From contig JAFTFL010000006.1 in NCBI GenBank assembly GCA_017449525.1, positions 62,001 to 126,000 on the forward strand: a stretch of 64,000 bases of DNA. The letters run 5' to 3'. The stretch comes from Bacteroidales bacterium. Lineage in GTDB: Bacteria; Bacteroidota; Bacteroidia; Bacteroidales; P3. The notes beneath the pieces were generated by a model. That model ran no database searches, was not told the DNA's origin, and saw only the letters and a program-made list of their open reading frames with translations. Of this stretch, positions 9,466-19,474 are shown piece by piece. How positions within the stretch are numbered: position 1 is the first letter of the stretch; the number at the start of each line of letters is the position of its first letter. The position numbers and the translations under genes are program-made.

Positions 9466-9497
9466 TGTATGATGTCCACAAGAAATTGGCAGCTCGA

Positions 9498-9521
9498 CCG
9501 TCAGAAAACTACATCTGACGG
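9498..9521. other. Perfect 8-bp hairpin over the ferritin-like gene stop codon
   Basis: CCGTCAGA and TCTGACGG form a perfect stem whose loop contains the TAG stop of the ferritin-like gene. No T-tract follows, so it may be a processing or attenuation structure between that gene and gpx rather than a full terminator. Confidence 0.45.
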
Positions 9522-9964
9522 ATAAGCCAATTCTGCATACCAATCTTCTCTATCAGGTCCAATTGCGTTTCGGTCCAGAACAGGTCTTCTTCTTCATCCT
9601 TCAGATAGTCCTTCAGAATGTCATAGCTAATTGGGTCGCCGCAGAACAATTGCATGATGGCTTTCAACTGTTCCACCCCACTACGTTGTATACGCAAGTC
9701 TTCTTCCAAATAGCTTTTGGGGTCGGCTATCAACTCACGTTGCTTTGTGGGGAGAACCTGCGGCTGTGCACCCAAGTCAAGCATGCGCTCCATGATTTTA
9801 TCCACCCATCCCATCTCTTCGGCATAATGGTCTTCAAATTTCTTTCCCAACTTCTCGAAACCCTGTGCCGAGAACATTTTCCCTTGTACCTTATGCACAA
9901 AAGCACCTTCTGTAAGATCCGTTACGATGGCTTGCATTGCCTCAATTGTCTGATTCTTTTCCAT
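9509..9964 (-). CDS. Bacterioferritin-like ferritin-fold protein
   Basis: A 151-residue four-helix protein. It resembles bacterioferritin: FEDHYAEEMGWVDKIMERMLDLG in the second helix and EEDLFWTETQLDLIEKIGMQNWL at the C-terminus match the Bfr patterns carrying di-iron ligands. It would store iron or detoxify iron and peroxide. I cannot say from sequence alone whether it binds haem. It has its own promoter and shares a palindromic site with gpx, so it probably belongs to the same peroxide-controlled regulon. Confidence 0.8.
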   Translation of the reverse strand: MEKNQTIEAMQAIVTDLTEGAFVHKVQGKMFSAQGFEKLGKKFEDHYAEEMGWVDKIMERMLDLGAQPQVLPTKQRELIADPKSYLEEDLRIQRSGVEQLKAIMQLFCGDPISYDILKDYLKDEEEDLFWTETQLDLIEKIGMQNWLIRQM

Positions 9965-9981
9965 GTTGTGTATTGTTTTAA

Positions 9982-9995
9982 ATATTGGACAATAT
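9982..9995. promoter_or_regulatory. Candidate OhrR operator before the ferritin-like gene
   Basis: ATATTGGACAATAT is a perfect palindrome (6-bp arms around GA) 17 bp upstream of the start codon and just downstream of the promoter. It matches the site before gpx in 12 of 14 positions. Confidence 0.55.
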
Positions 9996-10008
9996 GTCGT
10001 TCGCGATA

Positions 10009-10039
10009 CAAATATACGAACATTTATTCACTTAGCAAC
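10009..10039 (-). promoter_or_regulatory. Promoter of the ferritin-like gene
   Basis: On the minus strand a -7 box TATATTTG (10009-10016) is preceded, 19 bp upstream, by GTTG, close to the TTTG / TAnnTTTG pair used by Bacteroidetes. The candidate operator lies about 13 bp downstream of the box, where a bound repressor would block elongation. Confidence 0.65.
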
Positions 10040-10104
10040 AATTCAATACAAAATTACGGAATAATATTACATCGTGAACAACAATAATAGTATTACCAAA
10101 GAAG

Positions 10105-10137
10105 AACCCTCCTTGCGTTTTTGGAGCAGGGAGGGTT
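10105..10137. terminator. Hairpin terminator after nfo
   Basis: AACCCTCC and GGAGGGTT form a stem, extended by GC/GC pairs with a bulge, around a T-rich loop just past the nfo stop. Confidence 0.65.
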
Positions 10138-10154
10138 GATCGTTCCGTTTCGGA

Positions 10155-10994
10155 CTACAGGCTGCGGAGCCAACTTATTTCTTCTGCCCACCTCATCGGG
10201 TCAGGCGTTTCAAGAATAATGGGTATGTCGTCAAAGCGCGAATCGTGCATAAAACGACGGAAGAAGTCCTCCCCTATTGTCCCAAGTCCAAGACACTCGT
10301 GCCTATCCACATGACTTCCACACCCCTTTTTGCTATCATTCAAGTGAACAGCTTTCAGATAGTGCAGTCCCACCACATGCTCAAACTGCTCCATGGCATA
10401 CTGATATCCAATCTCCGTAGCCAAATCATAGCCAGCAGCATGGGTGTGGCAGGTGTCTATGCAGACTCCCACTCTACTCTTGTCGTCAATTCCCTCAATA
10501 ATGCGAGCCAAATGCTCGAACCGCCACCCAAGATTGGTACCTTGTCCTGCCGTATTCTCAATGACGGCCGTTACACCCTCCGTACTACTGAGGGCCGCAT
10601 TTATTTCCTGAGCTATCTGGTCCAAGCACTGCTCTTCGCTCACCTTGTTCAGGTGACTACCTGGATGAAAATTCATCAGTTTCAACCCCAATTGCTGTGC
10701 GCGCATCATCTCATCAAGAAAGGCAGCTCTACTCTTGGCGAGTGTTTCCTCGTCGGGCGAGCCCAGATTAATCAGGTAACTGTCGTGGGGTAAAACGTAT
10801 GCAGCGTCGAAACCTCGCTCCACAAGCAGTTCACGAAATGCACTAATCTCGTCGACACCGAGGGGCTTGCTCACCCAGCTCCGCTGATTGCGTGTGAACA
10901 GGGCAAACGCGTTCGCCCCTATGCTTTCAGCATGAAGTATTGCATTACACACCCCTCCACTTGCACTCACATGTGCCCCTATATACTTGGCCAT
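10155..10994 (-). CDS. nfo: Endonuclease IV (AP endonuclease)
   Basis: A 279-residue AP endonuclease that cuts DNA at abasic sites in base-excision repair, acting in the cytoplasm. It begins [11 protein letters not shown]. It carries the family signatures [35 protein letters not shown] and [16 protein letters not shown], which hold the ligands of the three-zinc site. The length is typical (about 280). It is flanked by hairpins on both sides and so is probably a single-gene transcript. Confidence 0.97.
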   Translation of the reverse strand: MAKYIGAHVSASGGVCNAILHAESIGANAFALFTRNQRSWVSKPLGVDEISAFRELLVERGFDAAYVLPHDSYLINLGSPDEETLAKSRAAFLDEMMRAQQLGLKLMNFHPGSHLNKVSEEQCLDQIAQEINAALSSTEGVTAVIENTAGQGTNLGWRFEHLARIIEGIDDKSRVGVCIDTCHTHAAGYDLATEIGYQYAMEQFEHVVGLHYLKAVHLNDSKKGCGSHVDRHECLGLGTIGEDFFRRFMHDSRFDDIPIILETPDPMRWAEEISWLRSL

Positions 10995-11034
10995 ATTGTA
11001 GTTTTCTTTAGTCTGTAGACAGTCCTATACAAAA

Positions 11035-11074
11035 CAATCCGTCATCCGAGCGTTCGGGCTTGCATGACGGATTG
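11035..11074. terminator. Hairpin terminator after pepE
   Basis: CAATCCGTCAT and ATGACGGATTG form an 11-bp stem with a partly paired loop. On the minus strand it lies about 20 bp past the pepE stop. Confidence 0.7.
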
Positions 11075-11096
11075 TGCTGTGTTGCAATTGCAGTCG

Positions 11097-11846
11097 TTAT
11101 ACCTTCAACAGGAAGTTGAGGTTATCGCCCAACCCGTGTTCTACGGTATTTTCCATCTTGGTCTTGAACACCTTCATCTTATTCGGCTTGCCAATAAGTC
11201 TGAGGTTGCCCTCTTCCAATAGCAGTGCTGTAGCCTCACGAATGGCTGCCACTGTGGCCTTAGGATTCACCATGATGTATTCCTTGAGCCGGTCATCACG
11301 GGTTTCCCCTCCATGCTTCGGATCGAAGAAGTCGGTGTAGTGAGGATTGATTTGGAAAGGCACCAGTCCCATACAGTCGAACGATGCAGGCATCACGATA
11401 GGCATGTCGTTGGTAGTGCAGAGCGTGGGGCCTGCCACATTACTGCCGGCGCTCCAGCCCATGTAGGGCATACCGTCAAAGGCGCGCTGCCTAATGGCTT
11501 GCATAAGTCCCGTGCGCTGCAACTCCCGAACCAGATGGAATGTATTGCCTCCACCCACTGCCACGCAGTCCGTGTCGTACACTGCATTGATGGGCAAAGC
11601 CTTGTGATGAACCGAGGTGAGTTTTACGCCGAACTCTTTGTAGACGGCAGCCACTTTATGTTCATAGGCATCATAGCTCTTCGTCAGGCCTCCTTCAGCA
11701 AGGCTTACTCCTGCATAGGGAACGAAGAGAACGCGCTTCACGTGGTGGCGATGGCAAAAATCTGCTATCATGTCCTTGCACCAGCCGAGGTATGCTTCGC
11801 CTCGCATCGTGCTGTTGCTAATCAGAAGAAGGTTCCTTTTATCCAT
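11097..11846 (-). CDS. pepE: Dipeptidase E (alpha-aspartyl dipeptidase)
   Basis: A 249-residue cytoplasmic serine peptidase of family S51, which hydrolyses dipeptides with N-terminal aspartate. The nucleophile is in GWSAGSN, with the preceding AVGGGNTFHL forming part of the active site. The catalytic His is in INPHYTDFFD. It starts at an ATG (MDKRNLLLISNSTM) as in other Bacteroidales PepE proteins. One copy of the dispersed ACACC-TATA element lies 16 bp upstream of the start. Confidence 0.95.
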   Translation of the reverse strand: MDKRNLLLISNSTMRGEAYLGWCKDMIADFCHRHHVKRVLFVPYAGVSLAEGGLTKSYDAYEHKVAAVYKEFGVKLTSVHHKALPINAVYDTDCVAVGGGNTFHLVRELQRTGLMQAIRQRAFDGMPYMGWSAGSNVAGPTLCTTNDMPIVMPASFDCMGLVPFQINPHYTDFFDPKHGGETRDDRLKEYIMVNPKATVAAIREATALLLEEGNLRLIGKPNKMKVFKTKMENTVEHGLGDNLNFLLKV

Positions 11847-11862
11847 GTCGGTGTGCTGTGTT

Positions 11863-11882
11863 GTATATAATATAATAGGTGT
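11863..11882 (-). repeat. Dispersed AT-rich element before pepE
   Basis: Read on the minus strand this is ACACCTATTATATTATATAC, one base-step longer than the copy at 2516. It ends 16 bp before the pepE start, in the same orientation relative to the gene as the copy before the DUF5723 gene. Confidence 0.5.
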
Positions 11883-11930
11883 ATACTCTCTCTTGCCTGC
11901 GGCCTAAGTGGTGCTGACGTTGACTGTGCA

Positions 11931-13964
<2,034 letters not shown>

Positions 13965-14091
13965 CTATTTATCAACCCCCGACTAACACCTGCCATCCCA
14001 CCGTTCAATGCCCCGATTCCTGTCGCCCGAGGATGGCCAACGCCGCCGCTCCATCTGCCCCCTGATGGCCTTAGACCACCAGGTCGGAACA

Positions 14092-14238
14092 CTGCACTCT
14101 TCCACCCCTAAGCCGTACGACAGCGCAGCACATGCCGTACAGCAGCACCGTTCCACAACAAGATGTTTTCCAACGATATTGTACAAAAGAGGCCTCCATG
14201 CTGTACGGCATGGAGGCCTAACTCTGCACTCTTCCACC
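14092..14238 (-). repeat. Phased GTAC palindrome array A (gyrB-galE gap)
   Basis: GTAC cores start at 14115, 14137, 14181 and 14203, that is 22, 44 and 22 bp apart; three sit in GYCGTACRGC-type palindromes. A 15-bp direct repeat (CTGCACTCTTCCACC) begins at 14092 and 14224, exactly 132 bp (6 x 22) apart, framing the array. The unit at 14203 lies in the loop of a perfect stem (14190-14219). A minus-strand promoter at 14334-14365 faces the array. Read from it, the last unit continues GTACGGCTTAGG. The rest of the 670-bp gap holds no convincing ORF. Confidence 0.75.
14190..14219. other. Perfect 12-bp hairpin with a GTAC loop
   Basis: AGGCCTCCATGC pairs perfectly with GCATGGAGGCCT around the 6-base loop TGTACG, which contains an array core. 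It is one of the strongest hairpins in the window and is not next to any gene end, so it is probably a structured part of an array transcript. Confidence 0.75.
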
Positions 14239-14333
14239 TCTCTTCTCTATGGAGGGGGCACCCCGAGTGCTCACGGCTGCTACAGCTAATGACGAACACC
14301 AACATGGTGGCATTCCGAACCGCATCCGCGCTG

Positions 14334-14365
14334 CAAAAGTACGCACTTTCGGCCAATCCTGCAAA
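14334..14365 (-). promoter_or_regulatory. Promoter facing array A
   Basis: On the minus strand TTTG, 20 bp, then TACTTTTG followed by CA: a full match to the Bacteroidetes promoter. It is 445 bp from gyrB, which has its own closer box, so its first target is the array. Box to first core is 128 bp. Confidence 0.7.
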
Positions 14366-14557
14366 CCACCTTGCGCACCCGCGTAGCATCGTCCACCCTT
14401 AGCGCCAAGCAAAACATGGACTTAAAAGAAGGGTGCCTCATGCAATAAAGAGCATATTAGTCCGTTAGCCACAACAAAAACAGCACCGCGATGCGCACGG
14501 CCGTACCCAGTGCAGACGCACCGCCGAAACAGCAATCATCAACACAACGGAAACACT

Positions 14558-15577
14558 ATGACTAAGATACTTGTAACTGGTGGCGCAGGATTCATCGGAT
14601 CGCACACCACCGTAGAACTGCAGCAACAGGGCTACACCGTCCTGATTGCCGATAATCTGTCAAACACCAACGCAGGGGTGGTGGACAACATTGAGAAGAT
14701 CACCTCCATTCGTCCCCTATTTGAGAAGGTCGACCTGTCGGTGCAGACCGAATGCGCTGCCCTATTCGAGCGCCATCCCGACATTGAGGGTGTCATCAAC
14801 TTTGCCGCACACAAGGCCGTGGGCGAGAGCGTGGAGAAACCGCTCATGTACTACCGCAACAACCTGTGCATCGTGCTCAACGTGCTGAACGAAATGCAGC
14901 GTCGAGGCATCAAAAACTTTGTGCAAAGCAGTTCGTGCACCGTATATGGCGAGCCCGACCAGTTGCCCATCACCGAGACTGCCCCACTCAAACCAGCCTT
15001 AGCCCCCTACGGCAACACCAAAAAGATGGTGGAGGACATCCTGCAAGACTGTGCAAAACAGGACCTCGTGCACGCCATTGCACTACGCTACTTCAACCCG
15101 ATTGGGGCTCACCCCTCAGCACTTATCGGCGAACTGCCGAACGGCGTGCCCAACAATCTTATGCCGTTCATCACCCAAACCGCAGCAGGCATACGCGAAC
15201 AGCTGAGCGTCTTCGGCAACGACTACAATACGCCCGACGGCACCTGCATCCGCGACTACATCCACGTGGTCGACCTGGCTAAGAGCCATGTAGCAGCGCT
15301 TCGTCGCCTTCTGCAGAACGAGCAGAAGGCTCACTTCGAGACATTCAATATCGGCACAGGCAACGGTTTCAGCGTGTTGCAGGTTATCCAAAGCTTCGAA
15401 AAGATGAGTGGACGCAAACTTAACTACCGCATTGCCGACCGTCGTGAAGGAGACATTGAGAAGATATGGGCTGATACATCGTATAGCAACCACGAGCTTG
15501 GATGGCATGCAGAACAAAGCCTTGACGACATGACCCGCGACGCATGGCGCTGGCAACTCCACCTCATGGAGTCGTAG
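14558..15577 (+). CDS. galE: UDP-glucose 4-epimerase
   Basis: A 339-residue cytoplasmic SDR-family enzyme that interconverts UDP-glucose and UDP-galactose. The N-terminal NAD-binding motif GGAGFIGSHT, the catalytic SSSCTVYG segment, and YGNTKKM (YxxxK) are all present, as is the ALRYFNPIGAHPS stretch typical of GalE. I chose the ATG at 14558, directly before the nucleotide-binding strand. It is a single gene with a strong terminator downstream. Confidence 0.96.
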   Translation: MTKILVTGGAGFIGSHTTVELQQQGYTVLIADNLSNTNAGVVDNIEKITSIRPLFEKVDLSVQTECAALFERHPDIEGVINFAAHKAVGESVEKPLMYYRNNLCIVLNVLNEMQRRGIKNFVQSSSCTVYGEPDQLPITETAPLKPALAPYGNTKKMVEDILQDCAKQDLVHAIALRYFNPIGAHPSALIGELPNGVPNNLMPFITQTAAGIREQLSVFGNDYNTPDGTCIRDYIHVVDLAKSHVAALRRLLQNEQKAHFETFNIGTGNGFSVLQVIQSFEKMSGRKLNYRIADRREGDIEKIWADTSYSNHELGWHAEQSLDDMTRDAWRWQLHLMES

Positions 15578-15621
15578 GTCGCACATACTGCAGCACAGAC
15601 AGCGCACTGCAAAAACACCGA

Positions 15622-15665
15622 CTGCCGACCGTAGACGGTATGGTCTACGGTCGGCAGCCGTTTTT
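15622..15665 (+). terminator. Strong intrinsic terminator after galE
   Basis: A perfect 15-bp stem (CTGCCGACCGTAGAC with its complement) around GGTATG, followed shortly by TTTTT. It lies 45 bp after the galE stop. Confidence 0.9.
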
Positions 15666-15697
15666 CAGCACCTCGTCAGCAGGGAGAATAACCTACC

Positions 15698-17287
15698 CTA
15701 TTCGGCTATCGGCTCAATGTTGTAGCCCAACTTGGAGCGCACCATGTCGAGGCCGCTCAGTTCACATTCCACAGCCGATGCTGCACGCACGGACTTGTTG
15801 CACAAGTAGAAGTCGGGCTTGCGTGTGCGACTGGTGTAGCGCACATGCAGGTCTTTGATGCGGATGTGATTCAAGTAACCCACAGGCGGTTGCTTGCGCA
15901 CCCTGCCGTCCACCTTGTAGAGATAGAACCGCTGTGTAATGCGGCTCAGCACCACCGTTACATCTTCCATCACCACGTTGGGCCAGCACTTCTGTGTCAA
16001 CTCTGGGCGACTGTTGGGCGGCGTGTCAAGACGTCCCACCTTCAGCACGCAGTCTTTCTGCGGTGTAGCATAGATAATGCAATGCCTCAGCACTACATCC
16101 ATCGGTGTATAGGCGTTGTATTCCGGACGGATAAACACAGGGTGGCACTGCTCAAAAGTGCAACTGTCGTAGACTATCTCGCCAAAGCCCGACCCATACT
16201 GCACGTGCTGTCCGCGGAAGGTACACCCACGGAAGTAGGCATTGCGCCCATAACAGTGGATGTCGAAACGGTTCACATCGCAGTGATTCAGCGTAGTGTT
16301 ACTAATATTATTGGTGCCGAACACCCCCCAAGCTCCTGTTGCCTTCAGCCGATTGAAGACCACGTTCCATGTATTATTCATCGAGATGCCGTAGCCATAC
16401 TCGTGTTGTTGAGAGTAGGTGCCATTGATGACCATATCGTTCACTTCTATATTGGTGCAGGTGCCAAAGTGAACGGCAGCGTCAGCATACTTCTTCGGGT
16501 CGTAGGGTGTATTAATAGTGATCTGCTCCAGGCGCAGCCCATTCACACCACTGAAGGAGAAACAATTCGTCTTAAATGCTGCACCCTCGGCACGGTCTAT
16601 CACCAGGTCGCGCACCCACTTGTCGTCGTCGTCGACACTCACAACTCTGGTCGTCGGGCGCGAAGGGGGTGCGGCGTAGGGCATGGCGGCGCTGTTGAGG
16701 GCATGGCCATCATGCAGTAGCAGCACGTCGGAGCGCATGGCAGCATAGCCGTAGCCAATACGCTCGGCCACCCACGGCTCCTTGTCGGAAAGCACCAGTA
16801 GCTTCCACCCCTGGCGGAGTTGCTCAACGGAGGTGAAGTCGCCACCGTCGAGCAGTGAGGCATCGACCTCCACATCCTGTGCCGCATTGCTCATCACAAA
16901 AAGGGTCATATTCTTGGCATCGTTGCTCACATGCAGCCGTGTGCCAGCAAAATCGCAGCGGTGGGGCAACGGTATGGAGACTGCATCGGGAGGCAACTCA
17001 ATCGACAGGCGCCCCACCCCTTCATAAGAGATGTCGGCACCGCGGCGCACCGCCTCTTGGTGGGTGCGGAGCAACACGCGGTAGCGCGCCGTATCTGAGC
17101 GCGCCTCGTTCAGCCCGAAATCCAAAGGCGACAACACCTCATGCCGCACCTTTTTAGTACTATCGCGCAAACTGCGCAGCATCAAAATCGACCCTTTTTG
17201 GGCAACGGCACCACACGTCGTGCAGCACACGAGGAGCAGAGCCATCGCGCACCTTAATTGCGAAAAAAGTTCTGTTTTCTTCATCAT
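15698..17287 (-). CDS. Secreted protein, probable right-handed parallel beta-helix
   Basis: A 529-residue protein of unknown specific function with an N-terminal signal peptide (about residues 1-29, ending AVAQ). From about residue 230 it is built from repeated short strands of the kind seen in pectin-lyase-like beta-helices (NGLRLEQITIN, TNIEVNDMVING, WNVVFNRLKATG, NTTLNHCDVN, AYFRGCTFRG, IVYDSCTFEQC), each turn about 22-25 residues. Such proteins often bind or cleave polysaccharides, but no catalytic motif is recognisable. It may share a transcript with the methyltransferase gene upstream (62-bp gap). Confidence 0.72.
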   Translation of the reverse strand: MMKKTELFSQLRCAMALLLVCCTTCGAVAQKGSILMLRSLRDSTKKVRHEVLSPLDFGLNEARSDTARYRVLLRTHQEAVRRGADISYEGVGRLSIELPPDAVSIPLPHRCDFAGTRLHVSNDAKNMTLFVMSNAAQDVEVDASLLDGGDFTSVEQLRQGWKLLVLSDKEPWVAERIGYGYAAMRSDVLLLHDGHALNSAAMPYAAPPSRPTTRVVSVDDDDKWVRDLVIDRAEGAAFKTNCFSFSGVNGLRLEQITINTPYDPKKYADAAVHFGTCTNIEVNDMVINGTYSQQHEYGYGISMNNTWNVVFNRLKATGAWGVFGTNNISNTTLNHCDVNRFDIHCYGRNAYFRGCTFRGQHVQYGSGFGEIVYDSCTFEQCHPVFIRPEYNAYTPMDVVLRHCIIYATPQKDCVLKVGRLDTPPNSRPELTQKCWPNVVMEDVTVVLSRITQRFYLYKVDGRVRKQPPVGYLNHIRIKDLHVRYTSRTRKPDFYLCNKSVRAASAVECELSGLDMVRSKLGYNIEPIAE

Positions 17288-17349
17288 ATCCTTGTCATGT
17301 TCTATTGATTCTGGCTCGGCAAGTGGAGGCCAAACGTGCTGTATGCAGT

Positions 17350-18081
17350 CTACGAGCCAATTAAAAATACGGTATTGCGCTTATGCAAGTTCACCTGCAA
17401 CCGTTCGCTTCGCCACTGCTCGGCGGTGAGCGTGCGCACGTATTGCGAAGGCATCGTGAGGTCGCACGCCACGCAGATGGCCGTATCGGCCCTGCACGTC
17501 TCGCTCAGACTCTGTAGCATCTGATTGTTGCGATAGGGGGCTTCGATGAAAAGTTGCGTTACGCCGTCGCGGCGTGCACGGCTCTCTAAAGTGCGAATGG
17601 TCGCAGCGCGTTGCGACTTGTCAACAGGCAAATAGCCACAAAAAGCAAACTGCTGCCCACCCAGTCCCGAGGCCATAAGAGCCAGCATCAGCGAGGAAGG
17701 CCCTACCAAAGGCCGCACCTCCACCCCCCGACGCTGCGCCATGCGTACTACCGCAGCCCCTGGGTCGGCCACACAAGGCAGGCCTGCTTCGGACAATACG
17801 CCCACGTTGCGCCCTGCCTCAATCTCGCGGAAGCACTCCTTGATGTCTTCGGGCCGACTGTGCTCATTGAGCACGTAGAACTGCGCCTGCTCTATGGCGT
17901 GAGCATAGCCCACGGCGTGCAGAAAGCGGCGCGCCGTACGCAATTCTTCCACCACAAAAACGGCGCAACTGTCAATCCACTCCTTGTTATAGGTCGGTAG
18001 CACTTGGCTCAACGACTCGCTGCCGATGCCCACTGGTATCAGAATAAGTTGACCTCGACATACGGACTTGTTATCTTTCAT
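17350..18081 (-). CDS. RsmI-like SAM-dependent methyltransferase (tetrapyrrole methylase fold)
   Basis: A 243-residue protein with the tetrapyrrole-methylase fold used by RsmI, which 2'-O-methylates 16S rRNA C1402. Family features are LILIPVGIG, VGVLSEAGLPCVADPGAAVV (the SAM-binding loop) and VGPSSLMLALMASGL. Bacteroidetes usually also have a longer canonical RsmI, so this may be the shorter paralogue with a related but unproven target. The gene ends close to the beta-helix gene. Confidence 0.83.
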   Translation of the reverse strand: MKDNKSVCRGQLILIPVGIGSESLSQVLPTYNKEWIDSCAVFVVEELRTARRFLHAVGYAHAIEQAQFYVLNEHSRPEDIKECFREIEAGRNVGVLSEAGLPCVADPGAAVVRMAQRRGVEVRPLVGPSSLMLALMASGLGGQQFAFCGYLPVDKSQRAATIRTLESRARRDGVTQLFIEAPYRNNQMLQSLSETCRADTAICVACDLTMPSQYVRTLTAEQWRSERLQVNLHKRNTVFLIGS

Positions 18082-18105
18082 ACTGCATATTCTTCATTCC
18101 TTCAC

Positions 18106-19467
18106 CTACTCGCCGTTCGTCATCACCAGACGCACACTATCGCATTCGAGGCGCTGCGCAAGCCATTGGTGCATCGAGGCCTGCTGCTTTGCGCTCAGCG
18201 CCTTTGGCTGGGTAGCCACAACCGCCACCACATATCCCTGCATGCTGTCGGCCACACCACGCGACACATAAGCCATGTCGAGCGTTGACACCTCGGGAAA
18301 GAGCGTCTGCAACTCGCGCTCGACTGGCACAGCGAGAACAGCCACCTGCTTGTACGGCTGCAGCACAGCCTGCAACGAATCACTCCGTTGCTGCTGCAAC
18401 TGCAGTGCATCACGGTAATGAGCCACACTACCTCCGGTGGTTCTGCTGCTCTGCCCAACGCCGTTATCGTCAAGGTTGAGCTGTATAAATCGCAGCTCGT
18501 ATGCCCCCAACCCGTAGTGCTCCATATTGTGGCGCGCACGGTCTATCGTCTCCTCGTCCACGATGTTACCCACCGACACCAGTTGCAAAGTGTGCTCATC
18601 CTTGCTCACCTCATGCTCTATAATACGGGAGCCTGGCAAGTCAAACTCTTCCTTAATAAACGACGTAAGGTTGTTGTTGAAGATACTGCCCCTTACGATT
18701 GACACCGTCATGAATACGGCTGGAATCAAGATGATGAACACTATGCTCACCATGATGCGATGGGCTTTGCGAGCTTTGTTCTGGTCCAGCGACACCGTAC
18801 GACGAAAGCCCATGAGCCTAACCCCAAGGGTAGTAGCCAAGGCAATGAACACCGTATTGATGCAGAACAGATAGAAAGCACCCAAGAAGAAGGACAGGTT
18901 GCCGGTGGCTATCCCAAAGCCTGCCGTGCAAAGCGGTGGCATCAGAGCGGTGGCAATGGCCACTCCAGGTATCACATTCCCTTTGCCACCAGAGGCAATG
19001 GCAACGATACCGGCACATCCGCCGAAGAACGCTATGAGCACATCGTACAGGGTAGGTGTGGTGCGAGCCAACAGTTCACTCTGCACATCACCGAGGGGCG
19101 ATATCCAAAAGTATAGGGTAGCCGTTACAATACTGATGACCGTAGCCACCAAAAAGTTCTTGAATGCACGTTTCAGCAGTTCGATATTGCCTATGCCAAT
19201 GGCCAACCCCATGCCCACTATTGGACCCATTAAGGGCGAAACCAGCATGGCACCTATGATGACTGCCGTTGAGTTGACGTTCAACCCCAGCGAGGCAATG
19301 AATATGGCAAAGATGAGCACATAGAGATTGGCTCCACGGAAGGAGACATCACTACTTACGGCATCAATGGTTGCCTGCTCGTCCATCTTGTCTTGATGTA
19401 GACTGAAGTAGCTTTTCAGTCGTTGCAGAAAATCCGTCAGCCTGTTGTGAAGGGTATTCTGGTTCAT
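18106..19467 (-). CDS. DUF389 family membrane protein
   Basis: A 453-residue inner-membrane protein. Residues about 30-260 carry several membrane segments with the conserved DUF389 core (LNVNSTAVIIGAMLVSPLMGPIVGMG; GNVIPGVAIATALMPPLCTAGFG). The C-terminal 200 residues are soluble. Function in this family is unknown. I chose the ATG at 19467, 7 bp after the upstream gene, rather than 19497, which would overlap it. It is the last gene of a cluster with a nucleotidyltransferase and a glycosyltransferase. Confidence 0.87.
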   Translation of the reverse strand: MNQNTLHNRLTDFLQRLKSYFSLHQDKMDEQATIDAVSSDVSFRGANLYVLIFAIFIASLGLNVNSTAVIIGAMLVSPLMGPIVGMGLAIGIGNIELLKRAFKNFLVATVISIVTATLYFWISPLGDVQSELLARTTPTLYDVLIAFFGGCAGIVAIASGGKGNVIPGVAIATALMPPLCTAGFGIATGNLSFFLGAFYLFCINTVFIALATTLGVRLMGFRRTVSLDQNKARKAHRIMVSIVFIILIPAVFMTVSIVRGSIFNNNLTSFIKEEFDLPGSRIIEHEVSKDEHTLQLVSVGNIVDEETIDRARHNMEHYGLGAYELRFIQLNLDDNGVGQSSRTTGGSVAHYRDALQLQQQRSDSLQAVLQPYKQVAVLAVPVERELQTLFPEVSTLDMAYVSRGVADSMQGYVVAVVATQPKALSAKQQASMHQWLAQRLECDSVRLVMTNGE

Positions 19468-19474
19468 TACTATG

